Below, piece by piece: positions 18,642-27,091 of a stretch of 64,000 nucleotides of DNA (position 1 is the stretch's first letter; every line of letters begins with the position of its first letter). The notes under the pieces are model-generated. The model was given only the letters and a program-made list of their open reading frames with translations, had not been told where the DNA came from and made no database searches. This DNA is from Botrimarina hoheduenensis (GTDB taxonomy: Bacteria; Planctomycetota; Planctomycetia; Pirellulales; Lacipirellulaceae), in NCBI RefSeq assembly GCF_007859815.1, contig NZ_SJPH01000001.1:112089-176088 (forward strand). The letters are read 5' to 3'. The translations under genes were made by a program, and so were the position numbers.

Positions 18642-19340
18642 GTGCTGCGCGAATCCGCCAACCGACAGCGCTCCTCTCGCGTCGCGACGCGGGGGCTGCT
18701 TTTGTTGCTGGCGATCCTGTGCATGACACCCACCGGGTGCATCCGGCGACGGCTCACCGTTCGTAGCAATCCACCCGGGGCCACGGTCCAGCTCGACAAC
18801 CAACCGATCGGCGTCACACCGGCTTCGACCGACTACGTGTACTACGGTACCCGCGAGGTAAAACTCTCGATGCCCGGTTACGAAACGCTAACCGTCAACC
18901 AGCCCCTCCCCACACCGTGGTACGCCTGGCCGGGAGTCGACTTCTTAACTGAAAATCTGTGGCCCTTCACGATCGAAGATAAACGCGAGGTGAGCTTTAA
19001 TCTGGCGCGCCAACGCATGGCACCGGCCAACGAGATCATCGGCCGGGGCGAACAACTCCGCCGCCAAGCTGCCCCGCAAGGCGTGGCACCGATCGGAGCC
19101 GCGGCAGGAGTTCCACTGAACAGCCCCTTCGGAAGCTCACCGCTCTTTAGCGCCCCGGCGCCTTCGGTGGGGTTGCCCGCGGCACCAGGTTACAGTGGGC
19201 CAGCCACCGCACCGGGCACATTTGGTGCCGCCCCCACGGGGCCACCGGCGCTAGCCCCCAGTGCAGCGCCTTTGACACCGCTGTTCACACCACCTCCCGC
19301 GACCAATCCGGCACCGCCACCGGGAGCGTTTCGCTACTAG
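18642..19340 (+). CDS. PEGA-domain lipoprotein
   Basis: A protein of about 232 residues with an N-terminal hydrophobic segment (GLLLLLAILCMTPTGC) ending in a probable lipidation Cys. It is followed by a PEGA repeat: LTVRSNPPGATVQLDNQPIG then TREVKLSMPGYE, a beta-sandwich often found in surface proteins. The C-terminal third is Pro/Ala-rich low complexity. The start is uncertain: I use the GTG at 18642, while a TTG at 18573 in the same frame would add 23 residues. It converges on the mla operon, ending 16 bases from mlaD. Confidence 0.78.
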   Translation: MLRESANRQRSSRVATRGLLLLLAILCMTPTGCIRRRLTVRSNPPGATVQLDNQPIGVTPASTDYVYYGTREVKLSMPGYETLTVNQPLPTPWYAWPGVDFLTENLWPFTIEDKREVSFNLARQRMAPANEIIGRGEQLRRQAAPQGVAPIGAAAGVPLNSPFGSSPLFSAPAPSVGLPAAPGYSGPATAPGTFGAAPTGPPALAPSAAPLTPLFTPPPATNPAPPPGAFRY

Positions 19341-19356
19341 CGCGGCATGGAGTGGA

Positions 19357-20505
19357 TTACTTGAGGTGCGGCCCCTCGTTCAGGGCACCCCGTACAATCG
19401 AGCCCGGGTTGCGAGCGATCTTATCCATGAAGACCCGCGCGTCGTAAATCGGTGCGCGCAGCTCCTTTGCTCGATCGTAGATCTGAGCGAGCACCAGATT
19501 CGCATTCTTCATGAGTGTCGAGACGTTGTCGTAGAGCGCCGGATCGTTCACCAGCCGCCCGATCGTGCCTTCGCTCTCGCTAAGAGCACGGACGAACGCT
19601 TGTGCCTCGGTCAGCGTCGCGTCAAGACGCTCCACAGCCGAGATCGCTAGTTGCGCAAGTTCGGGCCCGCGGTCTCCCAAGGGCTTGGTTAGGCCTTCGA
19701 GATTCTCGAGGTTGTTCTCCGCGCTCTGGACCACCCCCGAGAACGACGAAAGCGTTTGCTCGGCACGTTGAACGGTGGAACGGGCTTCGGCGAGCAGCGC
19801 CGGAACGTCGCGCGCGGCCGAATCGAGCCCCTCGCGGAGCACCGGGTCGTTCACTAACGCATCGATATCCGCCGCTGTCTTCTGCAGCAGTGCCATGGTC
19901 TGAGTGAACTGATCCATCGCGGTGCGCGCGTCATCGACGAGGGTGTCCACCTGGCCTTTCGCCGCGTCTTTGCCGAGCGACTCATTGATCCGATTGGTCA
20001 AGCTCGCGACACCGTCTGCGGCCTCGCCAATTGAAGCGATTGCCGGACCGACATCGACCTGCAAGCTGGTGAGCGCCTCGATCGGGTCGGGCAAGGCCAT
20101 TCCGGTGATCCGCATGCCCGCTTCAAGCGGTTGCGGCTGGCTGCCGGCTGGCAACCCGCCCGCATTCGAGAAATTGATCACCGCATCGCCAAAGAGGCTC
20201 GATGGCTGTACGCGGCAGGCATCCGTCTGATAGATCGGGGCACCCGGCTCGATGTTCATCCGCACCAGCACCCCGCCGTCGGCGAGAAAATCGGTTGAAG
20301 CCACGCGGCCGATCAACACACCGTCTTTGCGTACGGGAGTGTTCACGCCCACGCCCGGCGCACGGTCAACGCGCACCTCGATCGGATAAGGCGCACCGGT
20401 CAAACGAAACGCCGTGCCGGTGTTGAGCGCGACGAGTAGCACGGTGATGACAAGTGCCATCAAAGCAACGACGCCGACACGAAACTCTTGAGTGCGTTCG
20501 TTCAT
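19357..20505 (-). CDS. mlaD: MCE/MlaD-family lipid-transport protein
   Basis: A 382-residue protein with one N-terminal membrane helix (VGVVALMALVITVLLVAL) followed by an MCE domain (about 38-120: VRVDRAPGVGVNTPVRKDGV and LFGDAVINF). A long helical C-terminal region of about 200 residues follows, predicted to form the periplasmic needle or hub extension. The family shuttles phospholipids between the outer and inner membranes with MlaE (permease) and MlaF (ATPase), both encoded directly upstream on the same strand (gap of 30 bases to mlaF). No mlaB or mlaC gene is adjacent. Confidence 0.9.
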   Translation of the reverse strand: MNERTQEFRVGVVALMALVITVLLVALNTGTAFRLTGAPYPIEVRVDRAPGVGVNTPVRKDGVLIGRVASTDFLADGGVLVRMNIEPGAPIYQTDACRVQPSSLFGDAVINFSNAGGLPAGSQPQPLEAGMRITGMALPDPIEALTSLQVDVGPAIASIGEAADGVASLTNRINESLGKDAAKGQVDTLVDDARTAMDQFTQTMALLQKTAADIDALVNDPVLREGLDSAARDVPALLAEARSTVQRAEQTLSSFSGVVQSAENNLENLEGLTKPLGDRGPELAQLAISAVERLDATLTEAQAFVRALSESEGTIGRLVNDPALYDNVSTLMKNANLVLAQIYDRAKELRAPIYDARVFMDKIARNPGSIVRGALNEGPHLK

Positions 20506-20535
20506 AATGTGATTCGTTCTTGTTGGCGGCGAGGC

Positions 20536-21384
20536 TCAGTCCGCCGCAACAGAAAGACTCAGTTCCTCAAGACGGTCGCGGGCTTCGCCCCGCACGAACT
20601 GGGTGACGCGCTGGTCGTTGGAGGCGTCGATCCCCTCCGGCGGACCGTCGTAAACGATCTGCGGCTCGCCTCGCAACAAACGCGACACCGGGTACAGCAT
20701 GATGATCCGGTCGGCTAGCTTGCGTGCGCTGTGCATATCGTGCGTCACCACGACGCTCGTTACGCCCTTACGGCCCTCACGCGTGCGGAGGATCAGCTCG
20801 TTGATGACGTCGCTCATGATGGGATCAAGACCGGTCGTGGGCTCGTCGTACAGCAGCACCTCGGGCTCCATCACCAGAGCCCGCGCCAAGCCGACGCGTT
20901 TACGCATGCCCCCCGATAGCTGAGCGGGCTTCTTGGTCATCACCGAGGTGGGAAGCCCCACCTCGTGCAAGCGTTCGATCGCCGCCTGATAGGCCGCCTC
21001 GCGTGTCGCGCGGCGGTGCTCGATCAGCGGGAACGCAACGTTCTCCGCCACCGACAGGCTGTCGAACAACGCCGCGTTCTGAAACACAAAGCCGTAGCGT
21101 GTGCGTGCCGCTGTTAGCTCCCGATCGGTCAGCCCTGCCAGCGGTCGCCCACAAAACGAGACGACACCCTGCGTCGGTTTAACCAAACCGATGAGCGACT
21201 TCAGCAAGACGGTCTTGCCGCAACCGCTCTCGCCGATGATGACCAGCGTTTCTCCACGGGGCACGCTGAGCGTCAGGTCGCGCAGCACGGCCTGTTCGCC
21301 GAAACGGACGCTCACACGGCGCACGTCGAGCATCGACGAAACAACGGCCGGATCTGGAGCAGACGGGGGTGTCGAAGCGCTCAT
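20536..21384 (-). CDS. mlaF: Mla-type ABC transporter ATPase
   Basis: A 282-residue ABC ATPase. It has Walker A GESGCGKT, Q-loop FVFQNAALFDSLSVAENV, signature LSGGMRKRVGLARAL and Walker B VLLYDEPTTGLDP followed by the switch His in VVTHDMHSA. The sequence DEPTTGLDPIMSDVINELI is typical of MlaF. It overlaps mlaE by four bases in an ATGA arrangement, which indicates translational coupling, and is followed by mlaD. It powers phospholipid movement by the MlaE permease at the inner membrane. Confidence 0.95.
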   Translation of the reverse strand: MSASTPPSAPDPAVVSSMLDVRRVSVRFGEQAVLRDLTLSVPRGETLVIIGESGCGKTVLLKSLIGLVKPTQGVVSFCGRPLAGLTDRELTAARTRYGFVFQNAALFDSLSVAENVAFPLIEHRRATREAAYQAAIERLHEVGLPTSVMTKKPAQLSGGMRKRVGLARALVMEPEVLLYDEPTTGLDPIMSDVINELILRTREGRKGVTSVVVTHDMHSARKLADRIIMLYPVSRLLRGEPQIVYDGPPEGIDASNDQRVTQFVRGEARDRLEELSLSVAAD

Positions 21385-22307
21385 CCGATCGCGACCTCCC
21401 CCGGCCAGATCAATTGATACAGGCTATCAAGCGAGATGCTCAGCATCAGATCCAACGCGAGAATCACAACAAACGCCTGCACGAACGCGATCGTTGCGGC
21501 GCGGCCCACCCCTTCGGCACCCGCTGCCGAGTGGAACCCGCGATAGCAACTGATAACGGCGATCGCGACGCCAAAGAAAACACTCTTGGTGACACCGTAA
21601 AACAGGTCCCACACGCCGGTCGATTCCTGCGCGTTCGCGAAGTAGAAGTAGGGGTCCACGCCAAATACGTGCACACAATAGAACGCCCCGCCCGCGACCC
21701 CCATAAAGATGGCCATCAGTGTTAGTGCGGGGATCATCAGAAAGCACGCCAACAATCGCGGCACCACCAGGTGCTGAATCGGGCTGGCTCCCATCGAGGC
21801 CAGTGCGTCGATCTGCTCCGTCACGCGCATCGTGCCGATCTCGGCAGCGATCGCGCTACCAACGCGTCCGGCGAGCATCGTGGCAGCCAGAACGGGGCCC
21901 AGCTCGCGGTACATCGACAGGTTAATCATCACGCCCAGCCGGTTCTCCATGCCGAACCGCTCGAACTGGTTGTACGACTGTACCGCCAGCACCATGCCGA
22001 TGAAGGTGCCCGTCAGGGCCACAACGGGCAAGCTGCGGACGCCGATCTGATAGAGACTCGTTACGACGAGCTGACGGCTCGGCACTCGGCGGAAGAGCCA
22101 CGCCAACGTCTGCCCAAAGAACAGCGTGAAATCGCCCAAACCGGCGATCAATTCGACGATCATCGTCCCCAGATCGGCGATCGAATCGCCGACCGCCGCA
22201 CCCAAGCCGCGTGCGTCGCTCGGGGCGTTGCTAGCGGCGTCAGAAGCCATGGTTGATCGCATGTTCGAGTCGGGGCGGACCTTCGGCGCACGCCGAGAGG
22301 ACTCCAC
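21381..22307 (-). CDS. mlaE: Mla-type ABC transporter permease
   Basis: A 308-residue integral membrane permease of the MlaE family, with the hallmark segment FIGMVLAVQSYNQFERFG followed by RELGPVLAATMLAGRVGSA and EQIDALASMGASP. Five to six membrane helices can be seen. The N-terminal region of about 35 residues before the first amphipathic helix is variable, so the start may be an inner ATG at 22262 or 22250. It is the first gene of the mlaE-mlaF-mlaD operon. Confidence 0.93.
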   Translation of the reverse strand: MESSRRAPKVRPDSNMRSTMASDAASNAPSDARGLGAAVGDSIADLGTMIVELIAGLGDFTLFFGQTLAWLFRRVPSRQLVVTSLYQIGVRSLPVVALTGTFIGMVLAVQSYNQFERFGMENRLGVMINLSMYRELGPVLAATMLAGRVGSAIAAEIGTMRVTEQIDALASMGASPIQHLVVPRLLACFLMIPALTLMAIFMGVAGGAFYCVHVFGVDPYFYFANAQESTGVWDLFYGVTKSVFFGVAIAVISCYRGFHSAAGAEGVGRAATIAFVQAFVVILALDLMLSISLDSLYQLIWPGEVAIG

Positions 22308-22470
22308 CTCACTCTATCGATCGTGACACCTGGGCAGCTTGAGAAGACCCTGCGGGCCACGCGGGTTTGCGCTGCGCTCACCGCTAGCAGTTGAGCGGCG
22401 TGTGCCATGACCCTTGCTGGTGACGCCGAGCAATCGATGAGAAGGTAGGCCTCATCAGCTTGGCGCACTG

Positions 22471-24060
22471 CTAGCGCCGCCTTGGACGCCGCGCGCCCAG
22501 TCTGCCACCACTTAGCGCCAAGCAGCTGAGAAGGCCGATCGTTGTCGGCTCGGGGATAACCAGCGTAAGAATTACTTCAAAGACCTCGCCGCTGGCGGCG
22601 GAGAGCCCCGTCGGGTTGCCGAACACGTGGGGGGCGTTCGCCACGATGCCGCCAAAGACATAGCCGATACGGATACGCCCCTGGGCGTCAGCCCCACCAG
22701 CCAGCGCGTCGAGATCCAGCACGCCGTTGCCGTACACCTGTAGGTTCGGATCAATAAAGAACTCGGCGTTCGATCCGAAACGCATCGGTTCTCCGCCGTC
22801 GGTCAGCATCTCGGGAAACGCTCCCAGATAGTGCTGCTCATAGCTGCCATCGGCGCGGCGCACCACGGCCGACATCTGGCTGGTGTTGGGCAGTCGCTGG
22901 TCGGTAACAAAGCCGTTCGCGTCGGCTGCGGTGCTCGTGGGATCGTACTCCTGGAGCGTGATGCCGCCGAACAGCAACTCGTGCATGTCGCCTGTCGCGG
23001 CGGAGAACAGGCCGGCCTTGGCCGAGTGATAAACGTTCATGCCCTGGCGAAACACCGCCGGGCTGGCGTCGAGTACGCCACCAGCGTTGAGCGGATCAAG
23101 GCCCTCTTCGATCTGGGTCGGCTGCCCGGTGGCGTCGATCTCGACCGGCACGGTCCAGTAGCCGTTGGTCGGAGTGAAGACGCCTGCGAGCACCGTGATC
23201 CCTTCCACCAGCGAACCATCGGCCTGCTTCTCGAGCGTCGGATAGACGTTCAGGTCACGACGACGGAAATGTTCCTGTGGCGTGCTCGCGGCAACGGCCG
23301 TCAGACCAAGCGTTGTGCCATCGTCTTGCACCGTGAACGTGCGAACCTGCTTGGTGTACTCACCGTTCAGGCTGCCGCGGTAGCGGCCCTGATAATCTTG
23401 ACCGAACACCAGATGCATCTGGCCACCGATCTCGTAAAGATCGCCGCCGGTGACCGCCAGCAGGGGATCGCTGACCTGGCGCACGTGATCGGCCGCCATT
23501 CCCATGCCCCCCTTGGCCCAATCGACCAGGCCGGGCAGGTCGATCGCCGATAGGGTCGAAAACGTGCCGCGACTGGTTTCGTCGCTCGGGTTGTTGTCAC
23601 CGTAACCGCCGATCATGAACAGCGTTTCGCCGACTTGCTCAAACTGCGCGTTGGCGGTCGAGAGCGACAGCGCTTCCAGCGGCGAGAATCCGCTATCGGC
23701 ACTGGCGGCGTCGTAGGAACGGCTCCAGGTTTGACGCGTTACGGGATCGATCACCCACACGCTGCGGTTCTGCCGACCACCGGGGACTTGGCTCTCGTTG
23801 AGGTCGAAGCCGTGCAGACCGTTTGTCAAACCCGCGAGCACCACCCATTGTCCGTTGAGCTCGCCCGCGACGAATGAGTGGACGGTGGGTACGCTCGCCC
23901 CGGCCATGTCGTAACGGCGCAGCTCAACCTGGTACGGCAGACCACCGCCGACGACGACCGGCGTGGTCGTCGCGGTCTGGTTAACCCCCAGCGCAGGCGT
24001 AGCGAACGCTAGGGCCAAGCAGCCGACAAACCGTGACGAGAAGGTGCGACGAAGCGACAT
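22471..24060 (-). CDS. Secreted PEP-CTERM protein, beta-propeller-like
   Basis: A 529-residue exported protein. A signal peptide (CLALAFATPALG) is followed by repeated beta-rich segments that look propeller-like, with kelch-type pieces such as VWVIDPVTRQTWSRSYD and ETLFMIGGYGDNN. No catalytic motif was recognised. The C-terminus IPEPTTIGLLSCLALSGG ending RRPRRR is a PEP-CTERM tail. The gene next upstream on the same strand is another PEP-CTERM protein 62 bases away, so the pair may be co-expressed. Confidence 0.82.
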   Translation of the reverse strand: MSLRRTFSSRFVGCLALAFATPALGVNQTATTTPVVVGGGLPYQVELRRYDMAGASVPTVHSFVAGELNGQWVVLAGLTNGLHGFDLNESQVPGGRQNRSVWVIDPVTRQTWSRSYDAASADSGFSPLEALSLSTANAQFEQVGETLFMIGGYGDNNPSDETSRGTFSTLSAIDLPGLVDWAKGGMGMAADHVRQVSDPLLAVTGGDLYEIGGQMHLVFGQDYQGRYRGSLNGEYTKQVRTFTVQDDGTTLGLTAVAASTPQEHFRRRDLNVYPTLEKQADGSLVEGITVLAGVFTPTNGYWTVPVEIDATGQPTQIEEGLDPLNAGGVLDASPAVFRQGMNVYHSAKAGLFSAATGDMHELLFGGITLQEYDPTSTAADANGFVTDQRLPNTSQMSAVVRRADGSYEQHYLGAFPEMLTDGGEPMRFGSNAEFFIDPNLQVYGNGVLDLDALAGGADAQGRIRIGYVFGGIVANAPHVFGNPTGLSAASGEVFEVILTLVIPEPTTIGLLSCLALSGGRLGARRPRRR

Positions 24061-24122
24061 CGAGAAATTCTTGCAGAAGGAAAATCAAACACGGTGTCTG
24101 AACTGAGCGCGGCGTATCGCCC

Positions 24123-24827
24123 TTAGCAGACGCGGCGGCGCAGGAAAATCAGCGAACCGATCACGAGGGCAGCGGCGGTCGGCTCGGGGATGACAACTGC
24201 ACGAAAGTTATCGATCTCTAGCGTTGCAGCGACGACGTCTCCCTGAGGCGAGCCCGAGCCGCCGAAGCTGAGCATCGGCAGGCCGCCTGCGCTAGACAGC
24301 AGCCGGAGCTGTTTGACGTTGGCGAGCGTGTTGGCAGGGTTCGCGTCGCCTCGCAGCACTGCGAGTTCTTCGGGGCGGATCGAAAAATCAATGCTTGTCC
24401 AACCGCTGCCCGAGGGAACCGTAACGGGGGTTGTTGTGCTGACCCACGATCCATCGCTCACGTCCGTGCCGCTGCCGATCGTCAGATAGAGAACCAGGTC
24501 GGTGGCTCCGGGGTTAGCGATGTCCACCGAAAAGCCAACGTAGCCGTCGGCCAGGTAATCGCCCTGCCACTGATTGCCGGCGGCGTTCATCGGAAGGACC
24601 ATCCGTGAGTTTGGCCCGCCGAAGCCATTGGAGGCATAACGCAGAAAGATATCGCCCGCGCCCGCCGGACCGCCGTCGGAGATCACCACGATCGATTGTG
24701 AGGCAGATCCCCAGTTTTGAGTGGTGCCATCCTGAAAGTCGTCCACCGGCGACATCACCGCGGCTTCAGACACCACAGGAAATGACGCCAGGCCGAGGAG
24801 CAAAACGATTCTTGGGAGCAGATTCAT
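24123..24827 (-). CDS. Secreted PEP-CTERM protein, beta-sandwich-like
   Basis: A 234-residue exported protein. It has a signal peptide (IVLLLGLASFPVVSEAA), then a region that reads like a carbohydrate-binding or jellyroll domain (DDFQDGTTQNW, GYVGFSVDIANPGA, WTSIDFSI, LEIDNFRAVVIPEP). The C-terminus IPEPTAAALVIGSLIFLRRR is a PEP-CTERM sorting signal. The ligand is unknown. It lies upstream of and on the same strand as the larger PEP-CTERM gene. Confidence 0.82.
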   Translation of the reverse strand: MNLLPRIVLLLGLASFPVVSEAAVMSPVDDFQDGTTQNWGSASQSIVVISDGGPAGAGDIFLRYASNGFGGPNSRMVLPMNAAGNQWQGDYLADGYVGFSVDIANPGATDLVLYLTIGSGTDVSDGSWVSTTTPVTVPSGSGWTSIDFSIRPEELAVLRGDANPANTLANVKQLRLLSSAGGLPMLSFGGSGSPQGDVVAATLEIDNFRAVVIPEPTAAALVIGSLIFLRRRVC

Positions 24828-25572
24828 GGTCGGTACCGCCAGAAGGCGTTAGGGAGAGGTGTCAGATGCGGAGATGACGCCGGGGGAGGCGCTGGGTTTG
24901 TGAAAGCAGGCAGCCGCGGCGCGGATCGTTTTTCTCATCCCGTTGCCCCACAACCCTGTCTCGGTGTCGTCACCATGCGAATCCGTTACGGCTTCGGCTG
25001 CTGCAAAGCACCGAATGCCGACCCTTCGCAAGCGCGAAGAACGGTCCTACGAACGGCTGAAGACCGCACGCGGCGTGCGGCTCGCTCACACGGCGTTGCC
25101 AAAATCTCGGACCCAAGAAACGCAGGGCCCATTGATCAAGCAACGCCGAACAACGGCGGCGACAAAGAGCGGGCACGGAAGGCAAGAAGGACTGTCGGCG
25201 GCACTCAGAGAGCACGCGGAGAGTCAGCAGGTCCGTGCAGCGGCATTAGCGGAAAGCGTGTAGGGAGGCCGAAAGAACCCTTCCAGACTAATACAAGCCC
25301 TCTCCGCTGCAAGCCACATGGGCCGCGAATCAAAGTATTTTTCGTTGATCTCTTCTGGTGCTTTGGCTCTGAACCGAGGAAATCAGCCCCGATTTGGTTG
25401 ACCAACGCGATCCGCGGAAGCTAACGTCAATTGCTTCCGAACCGCTCACGACTATCGCGGGGACGCTTGCCCACCCGCCGATCGATGCGGGCGTTGAGTC
25501 GGCCGTCGCCGTGCTCGGAGAGTCACTCCCGCTGCTGCAGAGCGCTATCGCTCCCCCCTTAGGCAATACCTC
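24828..25572. other. Long intergenic region between divergent secreted-protein genes
   Basis: This 745-base gap separates two divergent PEP-CTERM genes. Several open frames cross it on both strands, but none has a ribosome site, recognisable domain or coding-like composition. It contains a perfect 17-base palindrome at 25064-25080 (CCGCACGC-G-GCGTGCGG) and a small hairpin at 25024-25039 (CTTCGC/GCGAAG). These might be regulatory; I cannot assign a role. Confidence 0.5.
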
Positions 25573-27003
25573 ATGAGACTCATAGCCGGCTGCTTTTTCG
25601 TGCTTTCGCTGTTCGGCTCGCAAGCTCTGGCGGTGAGCCTACAGGCTCAACTGCTCGCCGAGAATCCGGTCAGCGAACCGATGTTCGCCATCGCGGCACC
25701 GGGGAGCCCCGACCACATCTTCGTTGGATCCCGTGGGACGATGGACGTGGTCATTCTGGATCGAACGACCGGGCAGACCGTCAGCACCTTCATGAATTTG
25801 CCGAACGCTACGCCGGTTGCTCAGGATGGTTTGCTCTCAATGGCATTTCACCCCGACTATGACACCAACGGTCTGTTCTACACCTACACCTTCAGCAATA
25901 CCGATCCGTTTGTGCGAGTGACCGAACGCCGCCGCTCCGTCGCGAATCCGCTGATCGCCGATCCGACTTACGAGCGGCAGATCTTCGAGATGCCGAACGA
26001 GCGGCGCAGCCACAACGGTGGCTGGGTCGGCTTCAGCCCGCTCGATGGCTACCTCTACGCCACCACCGGCGACGGCGGGGTCAACAACGGCGCGGCCAAC
26101 GGCCTGCCGGCGCAAGACCCGTTCGACCTGCACGGCAAGCTGCTCCGAGTGGATGTCAACGGCGACAGCTATCCGGCGGACCCTACTCGCAACTATGTGA
26201 TTCCGCCCACGAATCCCTACGCCGACGGGGTCGCGGCAGACCCCCGCGTGTTTTCCTTGGGGTTGCGCCACTCTTTCCGGGCGGGATTCGATTCGCAAAC
26301 GGGTGATCTGTACATCGGCGATGTCGGATCGGTCTACTTTGAAGAAGTGAATTTTATCCCCGGCGGCTCGACGGGGGGCCAAAACTTCGGTTGGCGCGCG
26401 CTTGAGGGTTCCGCCGACAACCCCTCGGTCAGCGATCCGGCCCCGCCCGGCGCAATCGACCCGATCCACGAATACGCGCGAGGATCCGGCGCCTCCATTG
26501 TCGGCGGGACCGTCTACCGTGGGAGCGCGATCCCCGAGCTGGTTGGCGAGTACTTTTTTGGCGATTACGTGCGCGACGGCATCTCGACTCTCCGCTACGA
26601 GAACGGGGTCGTAACGAGCGTTACCGACCGCACGCGGCAGCTCTTCCCCACGTTTAACTCGCTCGGTTCGTTGGTTTCCTTTGGCGAAGACGGCCTGGGC
26701 GAGATGCTGATTATCGACGTCCAGCGCTACGATATCTATCGTGTGGTCGCGGTGCCGAGCATTGACGGTGACTACAACGAAGATGGCTTCGTCGATGTGA
26801 TCGACTACACGGTTTGGCGTGACAATGTCGGTGCCCCGGCGGGGACCCTGCCCAACGATCCCAACAGCTCCGTCATCGGCCCCGATCAGTACGCCACTTG
26901 GGTCGCGGAGTATGGCAGTGTCGCAGCTAGCGCGGCTGTCCCCGAGCCGAGCGCTCTGTTTCTTGTGGTGATTGGCGGCGCGTTGCTGGCAACACGCCGC
27001 TGA
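25573..27003 (+). CDS. Secreted glucose/sorbosone dehydrogenase-like PEP-CTERM protein
   Basis: A 476-residue exported protein. A signal peptide (LIAGCFFVLSLFGSQALA) is followed by a six-blade propeller of the soluble sugar dehydrogenase (GSDH) type: GLLSMAFHPDY, NGGWVGFSPLDGYLYATTGDGG, GLRHSFRAGFD and GWRALEG are family motifs. The usual start HNGG is retained as SHNGG. A dockerin-like pair follows near residue 400 (GDYNEDGFVDVIDYTVWRDN), and the C-terminus VPEPSALFLVVIGGALL is a PEP-CTERM tail. PQQ-dependent oxidation of a sugar is plausible but unproven. A strong hairpin separates it from convergent clpC. Confidence 0.87.
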   Translation: MRLIAGCFFVLSLFGSQALAVSLQAQLLAENPVSEPMFAIAAPGSPDHIFVGSRGTMDVVILDRTTGQTVSTFMNLPNATPVAQDGLLSMAFHPDYDTNGLFYTYTFSNTDPFVRVTERRRSVANPLIADPTYERQIFEMPNERRSHNGGWVGFSPLDGYLYATTGDGGVNNGAANGLPAQDPFDLHGKLLRVDVNGDSYPADPTRNYVIPPTNPYADGVAADPRVFSLGLRHSFRAGFDSQTGDLYIGDVGSVYFEEVNFIPGGSTGGQNFGWRALEGSADNPSVSDPAPPGAIDPIHEYARGSGASIVGGTVYRGSAIPELVGEYFFGDYVRDGISTLRYENGVVTSVTDRTRQLFPTFNSLGSLVSFGEDGLGEMLIIDVQRYDIYRVVAVPSIDGDYNEDGFVDVIDYTVWRDNVGAPAGTLPNDPNSSVIGPDQYATWVAEYGSVAASAAVPEPSALFLVVIGGALLATRR

Positions 27004-27016
27004 AGCACAAAAAAGA

Positions 27017-27053
27017 GCGACGCGTCACTCCCCCGGGGAGAGTGACGCGTCGC
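27017..27053 (-). terminator. Intrinsic terminator of clpC
   Basis: A perfect 14-base inverted repeat (GCGACGCGTCACTC at 27017-27030 against 27040-27053) has a 9-base loop. On the minus strand the stem is followed by a short G/A run and then a run of six T, so it should terminate clpC. On the plus strand no T-tract follows, but the stem may also block read-through from the dehydrogenase gene. Confidence 0.85.
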
Positions 27054-27091
27054 GCGTAGGATTAGCGATACCCAACAGTCGCTGGGGTTAA

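Noticed and set aside
24900..25424. A 174-codon plus-strand open frame in the long divergent gap
   Set aside because: Its composition is arginine-rich like most shadow frames in GC-rich DNA, it lacks a ribosome site, and other frames in the same stretch are equally open.
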